A stretch of DNA of 64,000 bases from JAEUNX01 sp034004685 (GTDB lineage: Bacteria > Pseudomonadota > Gammaproteobacteria > Burkholderiales > Rhodocyclaceae). Below are positions 9,157 through 16,245 of the stretch, piece by piece. The number at the start of each line of letters is the position of its first letter. The stretch's first letter is position 1. The position numbers and the translations under genes were made by a program. The notes under the pieces are model-generated. The model was not told the DNA's origin. It ran no database searches and worked only from the letters and a program-made list of their open reading frames with translations. The stretch lies in assembly GCA_034004685.1 (NCBI GenBank), contig JAVEWG010000002.1, positions 1 to 64,000 on the forward strand. Direction: 5' to 3'.

Positions 9157-9473
9157 CAGAGCGCCACTTCGCCGTCGATGTCTTCATCGAGATTGACCGC
9201 GTGGCCGGCATTCGCCAGCATGGCCTTGGCCAGATCATCCGGCAGGGACTGGACGTGGCGGCCGGCCCGGATGTCGGCCTCCAGCAGGCCCAGGAAGGCC
9301 TCGATGGCCGGGTCTTCGTGGTCGGCATCCGCGCGGGTCACGATGACTTCGCCTCCGCGCAGGTCGAAGGCCACTTTTCCGCCGGCGTCCACGCCCAGTG
9401 CCTGCCGGATGGGCTTGGGCAGCGTGATCTGGCCCTTGGAGGTCAGCGTGGCGACTTCATGGATATCAGGCAT
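9156..9473 (-). CDS. prlF: PrlF antitoxin (AbrB-type DNA-binding)
   Basis: This 105-residue antitoxin partners YhaV. The N-terminal swapped-hairpin AbrB domain is clear (ATLTSKGQITLPKPIRQALG, about residues 7-26). The acidic C-terminal half, rich in Asp and Glu, would neutralise the toxin. The chosen ATG at 9473 follows a GGAGA ribosome-binding site at about 5 bases. Longer reading is open but unlike the family. In E. coli, PrlF binds its own promoter; a matching palindrome lies directly upstream here. Confidence 0.92.
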   Translation of the reverse strand: MPDIHEVATLTSKGQITLPKPIRQALGVDAGGKVAFDLRGGEVIVTRADADHEDPAIEAFLGLLEADIRAGRHVQSLPDDLAKAMLANAGHAVNLDEDIDGEVAL

Positions 9474-9500
9474 GGCTGTTCTCCTGATGACAATGCCTGC

Positions 9501-9529
9501 ATGGTAAGGAATTTTCCTTACATCGTCAA
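9501..9529 (-). promoter_or_regulatory. prlF-yhaV promoter with embedded palindromic operator
   Basis: On the minus strand a -35 TTGACG (9524-9529) and a -10 TACCAT (9501-9506) are separated by exactly 17 bases. A perfect inverted repeat, GTAAGGAA with TTCCTTAC and a 2-base centre (9504-9521), fills the spacer and the edge of the -10. Binding there would block RNA polymerase, as expected for PrlF autorepression. Only the sequence layout is seen; binding is inferred. Confidence 0.7.
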
Positions 9530-9679
9530 TCTGCCTGAGCATGGGGCCTCCGTCCAGTTGAACGAGAAGGCCCCATCGTAGGCTCGGCACAGGCCGCCTT
9601 CCCGCCAGAATCCGATTTGGGCCAGTCCCGCATTGGCTGTGGCTCGGCTGCCTTCGCTGCCCTATACCAAAGGCTTTCC

Positions 9680-9756
9680 GACAAAGGACAAAGGACAAAG
9701 GGCTGGGAAGGGGCAAGGGAACGGGCTCAAGGGGAAAGGCCCTACCCGAAAGGGCC
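9680..9756 (+). other. Possible oriT or regulatory region upstream of the relaxase gene
   Basis: Three perfect tandem copies of the heptamer GACAAAG lie at 9680-9700. About 40 bases downstream, GGCCCT (9738-9743) pairs with AGGGCC (9751-9756) across a 7-base loop. Tandem short repeats beside a hairpin just upstream of a relaxase gene are typical of transfer origins, but no nic site can be recognised. The flanks are purine-rich. Confidence 0.4.
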
Positions 9757-9795
9757 AAAAGGCTCCCCTGGCCAGCCCGTCATTCAGGATTCGCC

Positions 9796-11631
9796 ATGCT
9801 CTCCCTGTTCCAACGCAAACGGGTGCCACCTGCCACCGCAGCGACGCCCACTCCCTCCGCCGAGCCCCCCAAAGGGCTGACGCGGACGGAATCGGCCGCG
9901 TCACTGCTGGCGACACCGCGCCGGCAGAAGCTGCTGGAACATATCTGGCAGCGCACGTCCGTCTCCCGTGACCAGTTCGCCACGCTGTATCGGGCGCCAC
10001 TGGAGCGCTACGCCGAGCTGGTCCAGCATTTCCCAGCCTCGGAAAGCCACCACCACGCCTACCCGGGCGGCATGCTGGACCACGGCCTGGAAATCGTGGC
10101 CTACGCGCTGAAGCTGCGACAGTCCCATCTCCTGCCGGCCGGTGCCACGCCGGAAGCCCAGGCCGCCCAGGCTGAGGCCTGGACTGCGGGCATCGCCTAC
10201 GCGGCACTGCTGCACGATGTCGGCAAGGTCGCCGTGGACCTCCATGTCGAGTACGCCGACGGCGCGGTCTGGCACCCCTGGCACGGCCCGCTGCGGCGGC
10301 CGTACCGCTTCCGCTATCGCAGGGACCGCGAGTACCGGCTGCACAGCGCCGCGACCGGACTGCTGTATGCCCGCCTGCTCGATCCGGAAATCTTCGACTG
10401 GCTGAGCGGCTACCCCGACCTGTGGGCCGCCTTGCTCTACGTCCTGGCCGGCCAGTACGAGCATGCCGGCACGCTCGGCGAGCTGGTCATCCAGGCCGAC
10501 CAGGCCTCGGTCGCCCAGGAACTCGGTGGCGATCCCGCCAAGGCGCTGGCTGCGCCCAGGCATGCGCTGCAGCGCAAACTGCTGGATGGCCTGCGCTATC
10601 TGCTCAGGGAGGAATTCAAGCTGAACCAGCCCCAGGCCTCGGACGGATGGCTGACCCAGGACGCACTCTGGCTGGTGAGCAAGACCGTCTCGGACAAGCT
10701 GCGCGCGCACTTGCTGTCGCAGGGTATCGACGGCATTCCGTCGAACAACACGGCGGTGTTCAACGTCCTGCAGGACCATGGCATCGTCCTGGCCACGCCG
10801 GATGGCAAGGCGATCTGGAAGGCCACCGTCACGAGCGATACGGGCTGGTCACACAGCTTCACCTTCCTGAAACTGTCGCCAGCGATGATCTGGGAAGCGG
10901 CCGACCGGCCGGCCGCCTTCGCGGGCCGTGTGCAGGTCGATCCGGACACCGAGAGTGATGCAACGCAGCCGACGCGCGTTGAAGCTGAAGCACAGCGTGT
11001 GGATCCCGCGCCAGCGACCGCGGACGAGGGCGTCGGGGCGCTGCTCGATCTGCTGGATGTCGCGTCCGCGCCATCGACACTACCGGGATCTTCCGAGCCC
11101 GTGGCGGATGATGGGATCGAGCCCGCCCCGATCCCGGAGCCTGCACCATTGGCCCCGACAAACCCAACCGCTCCCCGTCAGGCTGCCGAGCCGTCCGGCG
11201 AGCATTTCATGGACTGGCTGCGCCAAGGCATCCAGGCGCGAAAGCTCGTCATCAACGACGCCAAGGCCCTGGTGCATACCGTCGCCGGGACGGCCTACCT
11301 GGTCAGCCCCGGCGTCTTCCAGCGCTACGCGCAGGAACACCTGCAGGTCGCCGCACTGGCCAGGCAGGAAAAGCTGGAGGGATGGCAGTGGGCGCAGAAG
11401 CGCTTCGAGAAGCTGGGGCTGCACCGCAAGCAGGCCGGTGGGCTGAACATCTGGACCTGCGAAGTCACGGGACCGCGCAAGTCCAGAAGGCTGCACGGCT
11501 ACTTGCTGACCAGCCCGGAGGCGCTGTTCCAGGCGGTGCCGCCGGACAATCCCTACCTGTGCCTCGCCAACGAGGCCCCGAGGCGCGAAGATTCAGCCCT
11601 TGGGGGCAAGAACGGCATCGAGCAGGAATAG
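9796..11631 (+). CDS. traI: MobH-family relaxase (TraI_2 type)
   Basis: This 611-residue protein is the likely relaxase that nicks the element at oriT and pilots the strand during transfer. MobH relaxases use an HD-type metal site; the first histidines (SHHHAYPGGMLDHGLE, from about residue 85) and the HD pair (LLHDVGKV, residues 140-141) are present. The N-terminal TraI_2 domain runs to about residue 330. A low-complexity proline/alanine-rich linker (about 385-465) joins it to a C-terminal winged-helix-like TraI_2_C domain (HFMDWLRQGIQARKLVIND onward). It is full length for the family. It stands alone in its direction and is followed by a convergent XRE gene. Confidence 0.9.
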   Translation: MLSLFQRKRVPPATAATPTPSAEPPKGLTRTESAASLLATPRRQKLLEHIWQRTSVSRDQFATLYRAPLERYAELVQHFPASESHHHAYPGGMLDHGLEIVAYALKLRQSHLLPAGATPEAQAAQAEAWTAGIAYAALLHDVGKVAVDLHVEYADGAVWHPWHGPLRRPYRFRYRRDREYRLHSAATGLLYARLLDPEIFDWLSGYPDLWAALLYVLAGQYEHAGTLGELVIQADQASVAQELGGDPAKALAAPRHALQRKLLDGLRYLLREEFKLNQPQASDGWLTQDALWLVSKTVSDKLRAHLLSQGIDGIPSNNTAVFNVLQDHGIVLATPDGKAIWKATVTSDTGWSHSFTFLKLSPAMIWEAADRPAAFAGRVQVDPDTESDATQPTRVEAEAQRVDPAPATADEGVGALLDLLDVASAPSTLPGSSEPVADDGIEPAPIPEPAPLAPTNPTAPRQAAEPSGEHFMDWLRQGIQARKLVINDAKALVHTVAGTAYLVSPGVFQRYAQEHLQVAALARQEKLEGWQWAQKRFEKLGLHRKQAGGLNIWTCEVTGPRKSRRLHGYLLTSPEALFQAVPPDNPYLCLANEAPRREDSALGGKNGIEQE

Positions 11632-11661
11632 ATAGATAGGCAGCCGCTGCCCAGGTCGGCT

Positions 11662-11967
11662 TCAGCCAGCGGACTTCGAGGGAGGCCGCTCCGCCAGCCT
11701 GGCCTCCGTCAGGGCCATCAGATGGGCAGAACTGCATTTCAGCGCACGGGCTATCCTGAGGATGATGGGAAGCGTCGGTACATGCTCACCGCGCTCGATC
11801 TTTCCCATGTGCGAGCGCTCGATCCCGGCCAGATGGGCCAGCGTCTCCTGCGCGATGCCCTGGTTGGTTCTCTCTTCGCGTACGGCCGCCCCGAACGCGA
11901 TGGCGGCGTCGGCATCGTAGGTGGTGGTGCCGGCGGGCCGGCCTCGTTGGATCGAACGCTTTTGCAT
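11662..11967 (-). CDS. XRE-family helix-turn-helix regulator
   Basis: This 101-residue protein has one lambda-repressor-like HTH domain at about residues 25-82: VREERTNQGIAQETLAHLAG, then IERSHMGKIERGEHVPTLPI. Its N-terminus is basic (QKRSIQRGRPAG). The start is ATG at 11967; a TTG two codons upstream is possible. It lies between the relaxase gene and a divergent LysR-like sensor gene and probably regulates itself or transfer functions. The start codon lies within a strong inverted repeat, listed separately. Confidence 0.82.
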   Translation of the reverse strand: MQKRSIQRGRPAGTTTYDADAAIAFGAAVREERTNQGIAQETLAHLAGIERSHMGKIERGEHVPTLPIILRIARALKCSSAHLMALTEARLAERPPSKSAG

Positions 11968-11979
11968 TGCCAAAAGCGT
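11956..11979 (-). promoter_or_regulatory. 9-bp inverted repeat spanning the XRE start codon
   Basis: ACGCTTTTG (11956-11964) pairs perfectly with CAAAAGCGT (11971-11979) across a 6-base centre that contains the ATG. As DNA it could be an operator for the XRE protein; as mRNA it would place the start codon in a hairpin loop. Confidence 0.55.
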
Positions 11980-12004
11980 CCGATGCCGTCACGATTTAAA
12001 CCAC

Positions 12005-12016
12005 GTTAAACTTAAC
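12005..12016. promoter_or_regulatory. AT-rich inverted repeat between divergent XRE and LysR-like genes
   Basis: GTTAA and TTAAC flank a 2-base centre in an unusually AT-rich patch (11993-12017) shared by the two divergent genes. It is a plausible operator or promoter element. No exact promoter could be assigned. Confidence 0.35.
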
Positions 12017-12018
12017 TC

Positions 12019-12699
12019 ATGATGGCGGCGTACGTGCCGTCCCTGCGACTTCAATGCCGGGGGAAGCTGGACGTGAAATCGAGCGATGCCTCCAGTGGGC
12101 TTCGAGTGGCGGTCCTTGGCGAGTGGGTGCCGCCCCAGCTTGCCGACGTACTCGCACTGCAGCGCGCCGAAGAGCCCGAGACCGCCGCAGCCCTCGTCGG
12201 TGGCACGGCCGATGACCAGCCCGCGCCACAGCCAGGGGATGGCTTCGACCTCGCCCTGTCCACGGCGGATCGGCAGTGGCCGGGCTGGGTGTCCGAGGCG
12301 CTATGGCATGACACGCTGTCGGTCGCAGTGGCTAGGCGCTCGCACTTGCTGGCTTACCGGGAAGTGCCCTGCTCCGAAGTGCTCGGGCAGCCTTTGATCC
12401 GTGCACAGTCGCCGGCCGACGAACCATGGCGCGCGGTAGCGCAGCGTGTCCTCGGGGATGCGCTACAGGATCGCGAGCAGCTGGTCAGCTCCTTCGACAT
12501 CGCGATGACGCTCGTGTCGGCCGGGTATGGCATCGCCATCGCGCCATCGACGAAACTGGCCGGCTACGTGAACCGCGGCATCGCCGCGCGGCCGCTGGCT
12601 GGCGCACCGACCGTCGTGATGGCTTATCTCCTGCACCCCCGCGCGCGCCTGACCGAACCCGTGGCCAGATTTATCCAACGCGCTCGCAGCGTGTCCTGA
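12019..12699 (+). CDS. Orphan LysR-type substrate-binding domain protein (no DNA-binding domain)
   Basis: This 226-residue protein matches only the ligand-binding part of LysR regulators: LRVAVLGEWVPPQLADVL begins the domain, and a typical FDIAMTLVSAGYGIAIAPST segment closes its second lobe. The N-terminal HTH that would give DNA binding is missing, and no HTH is encoded upstream in any frame. It could be a remnant or a free-standing small-molecule sensor that modifies another regulator, such as the divergent XRE protein. The start is uncertain (ATG 12019 or 12022). Confidence 0.7.
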   Translation: MMAAYVPSLRLQCRGKLDVKSSDASSGLRVAVLGEWVPPQLADVLALQRAEEPETAAALVGGTADDQPAPQPGDGFDLALSTADRQWPGWVSEALWHDTLSVAVARRSHLLAYREVPCSEVLGQPLIRAQSPADEPWRAVAQRVLGDALQDREQLVSSFDIAMTLVSAGYGIAIAPSTKLAGYVNRGIAARPLAGAPTVVMAYLLHPRARLTEPVARFIQRARSVS

Positions 12700-12750
12700 C
12701 ACCTCGTGCGTCGCATCCTTAGGTGGCTTCGGCGCCGCGGCTGCCTCGAC

Positions 12751-13167
12751 TTATCGAATGAACGGGGCCAAGGCCAGCATGACGACAGCCAGCCCAGCGT
12801 AGTAGATGACCAGCGTGCGCGACCTCATCGCCGACATCCAGGTGGTTCGTGGGTCAGTGCGAAAAGCGCCCGTATCCATCGAGAAGTCGATGTCTTCCTC
12901 TTTGAGCTTGCGCACATGCTCGTATAGGGCGCGGAATCTGCGCTCCTGGCTCAAAAAGTAGCCGTCGAGAGTCCAGAAGATGAATAGCGGGAAATAGGCG
13001 ATCAGGATGTAAGCCTTGTTGGTGTCCTTCGCGGCCAGCGCGAACAAGGCTGCGATCAGGGTGATGCTCCACCCCTTGAGCAGAAACAGATTTCCAGACA
13101 TCCGGTTGATGGATGTCTGGATGAACTCCAGATGCTTGTGCTTGTTGGGGGTGTCTGTCATGTTCAT
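12751..13167 (-). CDS. Small three-helix membrane protein linked to a ThsB-like TIR gene
   Basis: This 138-residue protein has a helical hairpin in its first half (about residues 27-46, LFLLKGWSITLIAALFALAA, and 51-70) and a third helix at 117-135 (RTLVIYYAGLAVVMLAL). A charged, helical cytoplasmic segment (about 74-95, RRFRALYEHVRKLKEEDID) lies between. The start overlaps the stop of the TIR gene (ATGA), so the two are translated together. No enzyme motif is present. The arrangement resembles membrane-disrupting effectors that are switched on by TIR- or nucleotide-derived signals, such as SLATT-like effectors; that role is inferred from context. Confidence 0.65.
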   Translation of the reverse strand: MNMTDTPNKHKHLEFIQTSINRMSGNLFLLKGWSITLIAALFALAAKDTNKAYILIAYFPLFIFWTLDGYFLSQERRFRALYEHVRKLKEEDIDFSMDTGAFRTDPRTTWMSAMRSRTLVIYYAGLAVVMLALAPFIR

Positions 13168-13643
13168 TTGTTCAGCGCGATCGCACCCTCGACCCAGGCA
13201 GCCAAGTTGTCCTTGATGTGGTTGTACGCGTTGCTCGCCGGCGGATCGTACACTGGCGGAACGACAACCTTACCGTTCTTTTGGAACGTGAACTGGCCAA
13301 ATGGATTCTTCCCCTTCGAGCAGGTGCCGTTGTTGGGGCAGTTGAGGTTGTGGATGTGGATGCCTAGCAGGCCCCGACCGTCTTCCCACGCTTTCTTGAT
13401 CTCGTGGATGACCCATGGACGCTTGTGCGTGTCGGTCCCGATCAGCACTACAACGCAGCGCTTGTACTTCATGTTGTCGTCGATCCACTTCTCGATCGCA
13501 GCATCACCTTTTTTCTTCACCGTCTCCCAGTCGTTCTTCGACACGGGCTCGTTGCCGTCGATCATGCCCATGTTGCGGATCTGCTGGACGCGCATGACGT
13601 CGTTGTCGAAGTGGAAGCTATAAAAAACCGGGACCTTAGCCAT
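13164..13643 (-). CDS. ThsB-like TIR domain protein
   Basis: This 159-residue protein resembles the TIR proteins of Thoeris anti-phage systems (ThsB; MTH538/DUF1863-type TIR). It begins VPVFYSFHFDNDVMRVQQIR, the usual ThsB opening. CVVVLIGTDTHKRPWVIHEI carries the expected catalytic glutamate (E81) of NAD-cleaving TIRs. ThsB enzymes convert NAD into a cyclic ADP-ribose isomer that activates a partner effector. No ThsA (SIR2-SLOG or macro-domain) partner is adjacent; a membrane protein is coupled downstream and a SLOG protein lies upstream. It has its own strong ribosome-binding site (AAGGAGG). The base composition is less GC-rich than the transfer genes. Confidence 0.82.
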   Translation of the reverse strand: MAKVPVFYSFHFDNDVMRVQQIRNMGMIDGNEPVSKNDWETVKKKGDAAIEKWIDDNMKYKRCVVVLIGTDTHKRPWVIHEIKKAWEDGRGLLGIHIHNLNCPNNGTCSKGKNPFGQFTFQKNGKVVVPPVYDPPASNAYNHIKDNLAAWVEGAIALNK

Positions 13644-13660
13644 GATTTCCTCCTTGAGGC

Positions 13661-14251
13661 CTACTTGGGTTCTCGCTTCTGGCGAGGGCGAATGTTCAGT
13701 TCGCGATAGAGCAGCGCGACGAAGTCCAGCGGCGCCACGTCGCCGGGCGGCTGGTACCCGATATCAAGGGCGAGTTGAAATGCTGCGCCACCGGTCTGCG
13801 CGATCGGAATGCAGGTGGCGTTCGGCCAGGTGGCGGCAAACATGTTGTACTCGTCCCGGACGCCCTCCATGCCGCCGACGAACACCGCCGCGTCGAACTG
13901 GGTCGAGGTCATCATCGCCAGGCGCATCGCCTTCAGGCTCTTGGCCAGGTCGCCGGGCACCGGGTCGACATAGGTGACGTTCGCAAAATGCTTGTTCTCC
14001 TGCGGAAAGTCCTCGTCCTTGAAGAACCGGCTCTGGAAGAGTTCAACGGCCACAGCGTACTCAACGCCCACCGACTGCGCGGCCGCCCATAGAAGCGGCG
14101 TAATGGCCGGATGGCCACCCCATACCAGCTTCTTCCTGCCCAGGGCGACCTGGGCGAGCGCACTGATGGCCGCCTGGATTTCCTGCGGGCGGGAGTCCGC
14201 ATCGAACGGTGGTCTCGTCGGCACGCTGGCTGAGAGGAAGATCGCGCCCAT
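13661..14251 (-). CDS. SLOG-domain protein (TIR-associated subgroup)
   Basis: This 196-residue single-domain Rossmannoid protein belongs to the SLOG superfamily, the fold that binds nucleotide-derived signals in Thoeris ThsA. Visible motifs are VWGGHP (residues 43-48), LFQSRFF (71-77), FVGGMEGVRDEY (124-135) and TGGAAF (153-158), which match the glycine-rich loops of the family. The ATG at 14251 follows the stop of the upstream TIR gene by two bases, so it is in the same operon. Likely role: sensor, or nucleotide-processing partner, for a signal made by the neighbouring TIR proteins. No effector domain is attached. Confidence 0.75.
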   Translation of the reverse strand: MGAIFLSASVPTRPPFDADSRPQEIQAAISALAQVALGRKKLVWGGHPAITPLLWAAAQSVGVEYAVAVELFQSRFFKDEDFPQENKHFANVTYVDPVPGDLAKSLKAMRLAMMTSTQFDAAVFVGGMEGVRDEYNMFAATWPNATCIPIAQTGGAAFQLALDIGYQPPGDVAPLDFVALLYRELNIRPRQKREPK

Positions 14252-14253
14252 GG

Positions 14254-15390
14254 CTACAGCTCGATGTCTGCCAGTTGCCAGTCGGCCTCTCGACTGCGAA
14301 TCCATTTGACGGCGCCCACCCGCTGTGCGAGCCAGTTCATGTGCTGGACCCAGTCGTCACTGATCCCGAGATGGTCATAGACCACTGCCGCGGTATGCGC
14401 GCCACAGAGGTTGACGCACTCGTGGACGTCCAGCGACGTCGGCACGCCGACCACCGGATAGGCCACGAGCGCATTGCCCGAAGGCAACTTCAAGAGTACT
14501 GAGCGCTTCAGCCCGACGCCTTCAACGGTGCCGCCCAGATCCTCGATGGCGGTGCGGAGGGTGCCCACTAGGTTCGCATGGCGCAGCGCCACGCTGCGGC
14601 TTCGAACACGCTCCAACTCGAGGGCGACGTCACCGACCACCGAGGCGCTCAGGCGCGCCGCGACGAAGTCATCGGCGCTGAGGCGCTTCAAGGTAGCCAA
14701 GCGTGAGTGCCGCGATGGCTCGTGGTCCGGCCACACCAGCTGCAGCATAGAGATGTGCTTGGCAACCGCACGTCCCCACTCGGCCGTCGTCCAGCGGCTG
14801 TTGAAGTAGCCGGGCGTGTCGAGCATGACCAGGACGTCCGAGTCACACAGGCGATGCCACAAGGCGGCCTGGAACTCGGCCGCGACCGAGACCGAGTGCG
14901 TGTCCAGGAAGACATCGAAGTGCCGGGCGGAAAGCGCCTCAAACAGTTGAAGGGCGACATCTGCGGATTCTTCGCGCCTGTAGCTGACGAACACGCGGCG
15001 TTGCGCAGGCAGCAGCCCCAGGCACTGCAGCGCTGCGCTGGCGACCCGGCGCAGCACTGTATCGGCCGGATCGGAGATCAGCGCATTGATGTTGCGCAGC
15101 GATGCGGGCAACTCGGCGCCCACGTTTGCGGCCGCTGAAACCACCGGCACCACCGGCACGCCGAGTTGGGTCAGAACGGCGGCCTCAGGGTACTCAGCGC
15201 CCTCAGCGCCAAAGAAGACCGCCACGGTTGCCGTCACCTCACTGAAGTGCGCCTGGATCCCGCGGTCGACGGTGTAGTCGCGGCCAGGCTGCAGCCCGAA
15301 TAGGCCGAGGCACTCGTCAAACGTCGCCGAGAACGATGCGGCTTGCTCGGGCGTCGGTGCGCCCAGCAGCAAGCATTGATATAGCGCCAC
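14254..15390 (-). CDS. TIR domain protein with extra N- and C-terminal domains
   Basis: This 378-residue protein has three parts. Residues 1-130 form an alpha/beta domain of unknown type (MALYQCLLLGAPT start; ATVAVFFGAEGAEYPEAAVL). Residues 132-255 form a TIR domain (VFVSYRREESADVALQLFEA, then SDVLVMLDTPGYFNSRWTTA) with a candidate catalytic Glu at 204. Residues about 275-378 form a conserved-looking C-terminal domain with VGVPTSLDVHE and VGAVKWIRSREADWQLA. It starts at GTG behind AGAGGA, 8 bases after the upstream TIR gene. NAD cleavage is inferred from the retained Glu. The flanking domains may be sensors of infection or bind the SLOG partner. Confidence 0.72.
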   Translation of the reverse strand: MALYQCLLLGAPTPEQAASFSATFDECLGLFGLQPGRDYTVDRGIQAHFSEVTATVAVFFGAEGAEYPEAAVLTQLGVPVVPVVSAAANVGAELPASLRNINALISDPADTVLRRVASAALQCLGLLPAQRRVFVSYRREESADVALQLFEALSARHFDVFLDTHSVSVAAEFQAALWHRLCDSDVLVMLDTPGYFNSRWTTAEWGRAVAKHISMLQLVWPDHEPSRHSRLATLKRLSADDFVAARLSASVVGDVALELERVRSRSVALRHANLVGTLRTAIEDLGGTVEGVGLKRSVLLKLPSGNALVAYPVVGVPTSLDVHECVNLCGAHTAAVVYDHLGISDDWVQHMNWLAQRVGAVKWIRSREADWQLADIEL

Positions 15391-15398
15391 GACGTCCT

Positions 15399-15902
15399 CT
15401 ACAGGAAGGGAATCGACCGGACGTATTGGCCTTGGTTGCTATTGGGCGGCACCCAAAGCAATTCTCCGGCGGCGCTCAGATCAACACGTCGGTACAGGTG
15501 GAGGTACTCGTTGCCATGGGTAGTCACAGCGTCCGAGGTCGGCACGATCGCGATCCGGTCCAACTGTTTCGTCCCGTCGGCGTAGCCCAGTTCCCATGGA
15601 CACCAGCGAGAGCTCATCGAGTTGCCCGTGGCCAGGAAGAGAAACCAGTCACAAGTCTTGATTCGAAGCTGGATGCGTTCGGCGGTCTCCCGGTTGGGAC
15701 GCTCGGGCATCGTCGCGTCCTTCCAGTCGATGTACAACTCGACGCCCTGCTCGGCGAGCCAGACCTGAAGACCCTCGGCCAGGACGCGGTCCTTGTGGCT
15801 GTGGCAAAGGAATGCGGTGCGCTGTCGGCCGGAGTATGGCTGCGTCTTGCGCAGCGGCTGCCGCTGTGAGGCCCGCTGGAGTTCGGATTGGGCTAGTGCC
15901 AT
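15399..15902 (-). CDS. Small TIR domain protein (TIR_2 type)
   Basis: This 167-residue TIR protein is the first gene of the five-gene cluster. After a 28-residue polar N-terminus the domain opens TAFLCHSHKDRVLAEGLQVW. It continues ELYIDWKD and TCDWFLFLATGNSMSSRWCP, followed by the signature Glu (E104, in WCPWEL). This WCxxEL arrangement is that of enzymatically active TIR NADases. The gene follows an AT-rich leader and precedes the larger TIR gene by 8 bases. It could be an NAD-consuming effector or a signal-producing enzyme; which one cannot be told from sequence. Confidence 0.8.
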   Translation of the reverse strand: MALAQSELQRASQRQPLRKTQPYSGRQRTAFLCHSHKDRVLAEGLQVWLAEQGVELYIDWKDATMPERPNRETAERIQLRIKTCDWFLFLATGNSMSSRWCPWELGYADGTKQLDRIAIVPTSDAVTTHGNEYLHLYRRVDLSAAGELLWVPPNSNQGQYVRSIPFL

Positions 15903-15926
15903 CTAGTTTTCTTCTCCCTGGCGACA

Positions 15927-15955
15927 ACAGTAGCAAATTAGCAGTTTGTCATCAA
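15927..15955 (-). promoter_or_regulatory. Candidate promoter of the TIR/SLOG cluster
   Basis: On the minus strand a TTGATG (15950-15955) and a TACTGT (15927-15932) are separated by 17 bases in an AT-rich patch about 25 bases before the first TIR gene. The -10 match is poor, so this is tentative. Confidence 0.25.
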
Positions 15956-16167
15956 ATGCTTCTCGCTGTGTGGTGCACCTCCACGTTGGCGGAACTGTCA
16001 TCGATGACAAACGATAGCGTCCGCAACGGCCGAGTCCCGCCGTTGGCCTCGATTGCATCGTCGGGTTTGCTGATCAAGATGAATCGGACTGGGTGGTCAG
16101 GTGAGCGATCAGAATCCAGATGCTCGATGCCCAGTTCGATAAGTATCTTTCTGGGAGGCGGGGCCAA
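15952..16167 (-). CDS. Small hypothetical protein or gene remnant between integrase and TIR cluster
   Basis: An open frame of 71 codons starts at TTG, with no good ribosome-binding site. The protein-like section (PVRFILISKPDDAIEANGGT, then LSFVIDDSSANVEVHH) has normal hydrophobic patterning, so it may be a real small protein or the tail of a decayed gene. No family is recognised. It lies upstream of, and in the same direction as, the TIR genes and its end overlaps their candidate promoter. Confidence 0.3.
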   Translation of the reverse strand: MAPPPRKILIELGIEHLDSDRSPDHPVRFILISKPDDAIEANGGTRPLRTLSFVIDDSSANVEVHHTARSI

Positions 16168-16245
16168 GCCCCGGAGGGCGGTGCTTGCCGCGCCGGATAC
16201 ATCCCGACGCGGCGCCTTCCCCAGCGTTGGGCGGACGCCAGTCGT

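Noticed and set aside
12751..15902. Complete standard Thoeris system
   Set aside because: No SIR2-SLOG or macro-domain ThsA is encoded. The SLOG protein stands alone, so the standard name was not applied.
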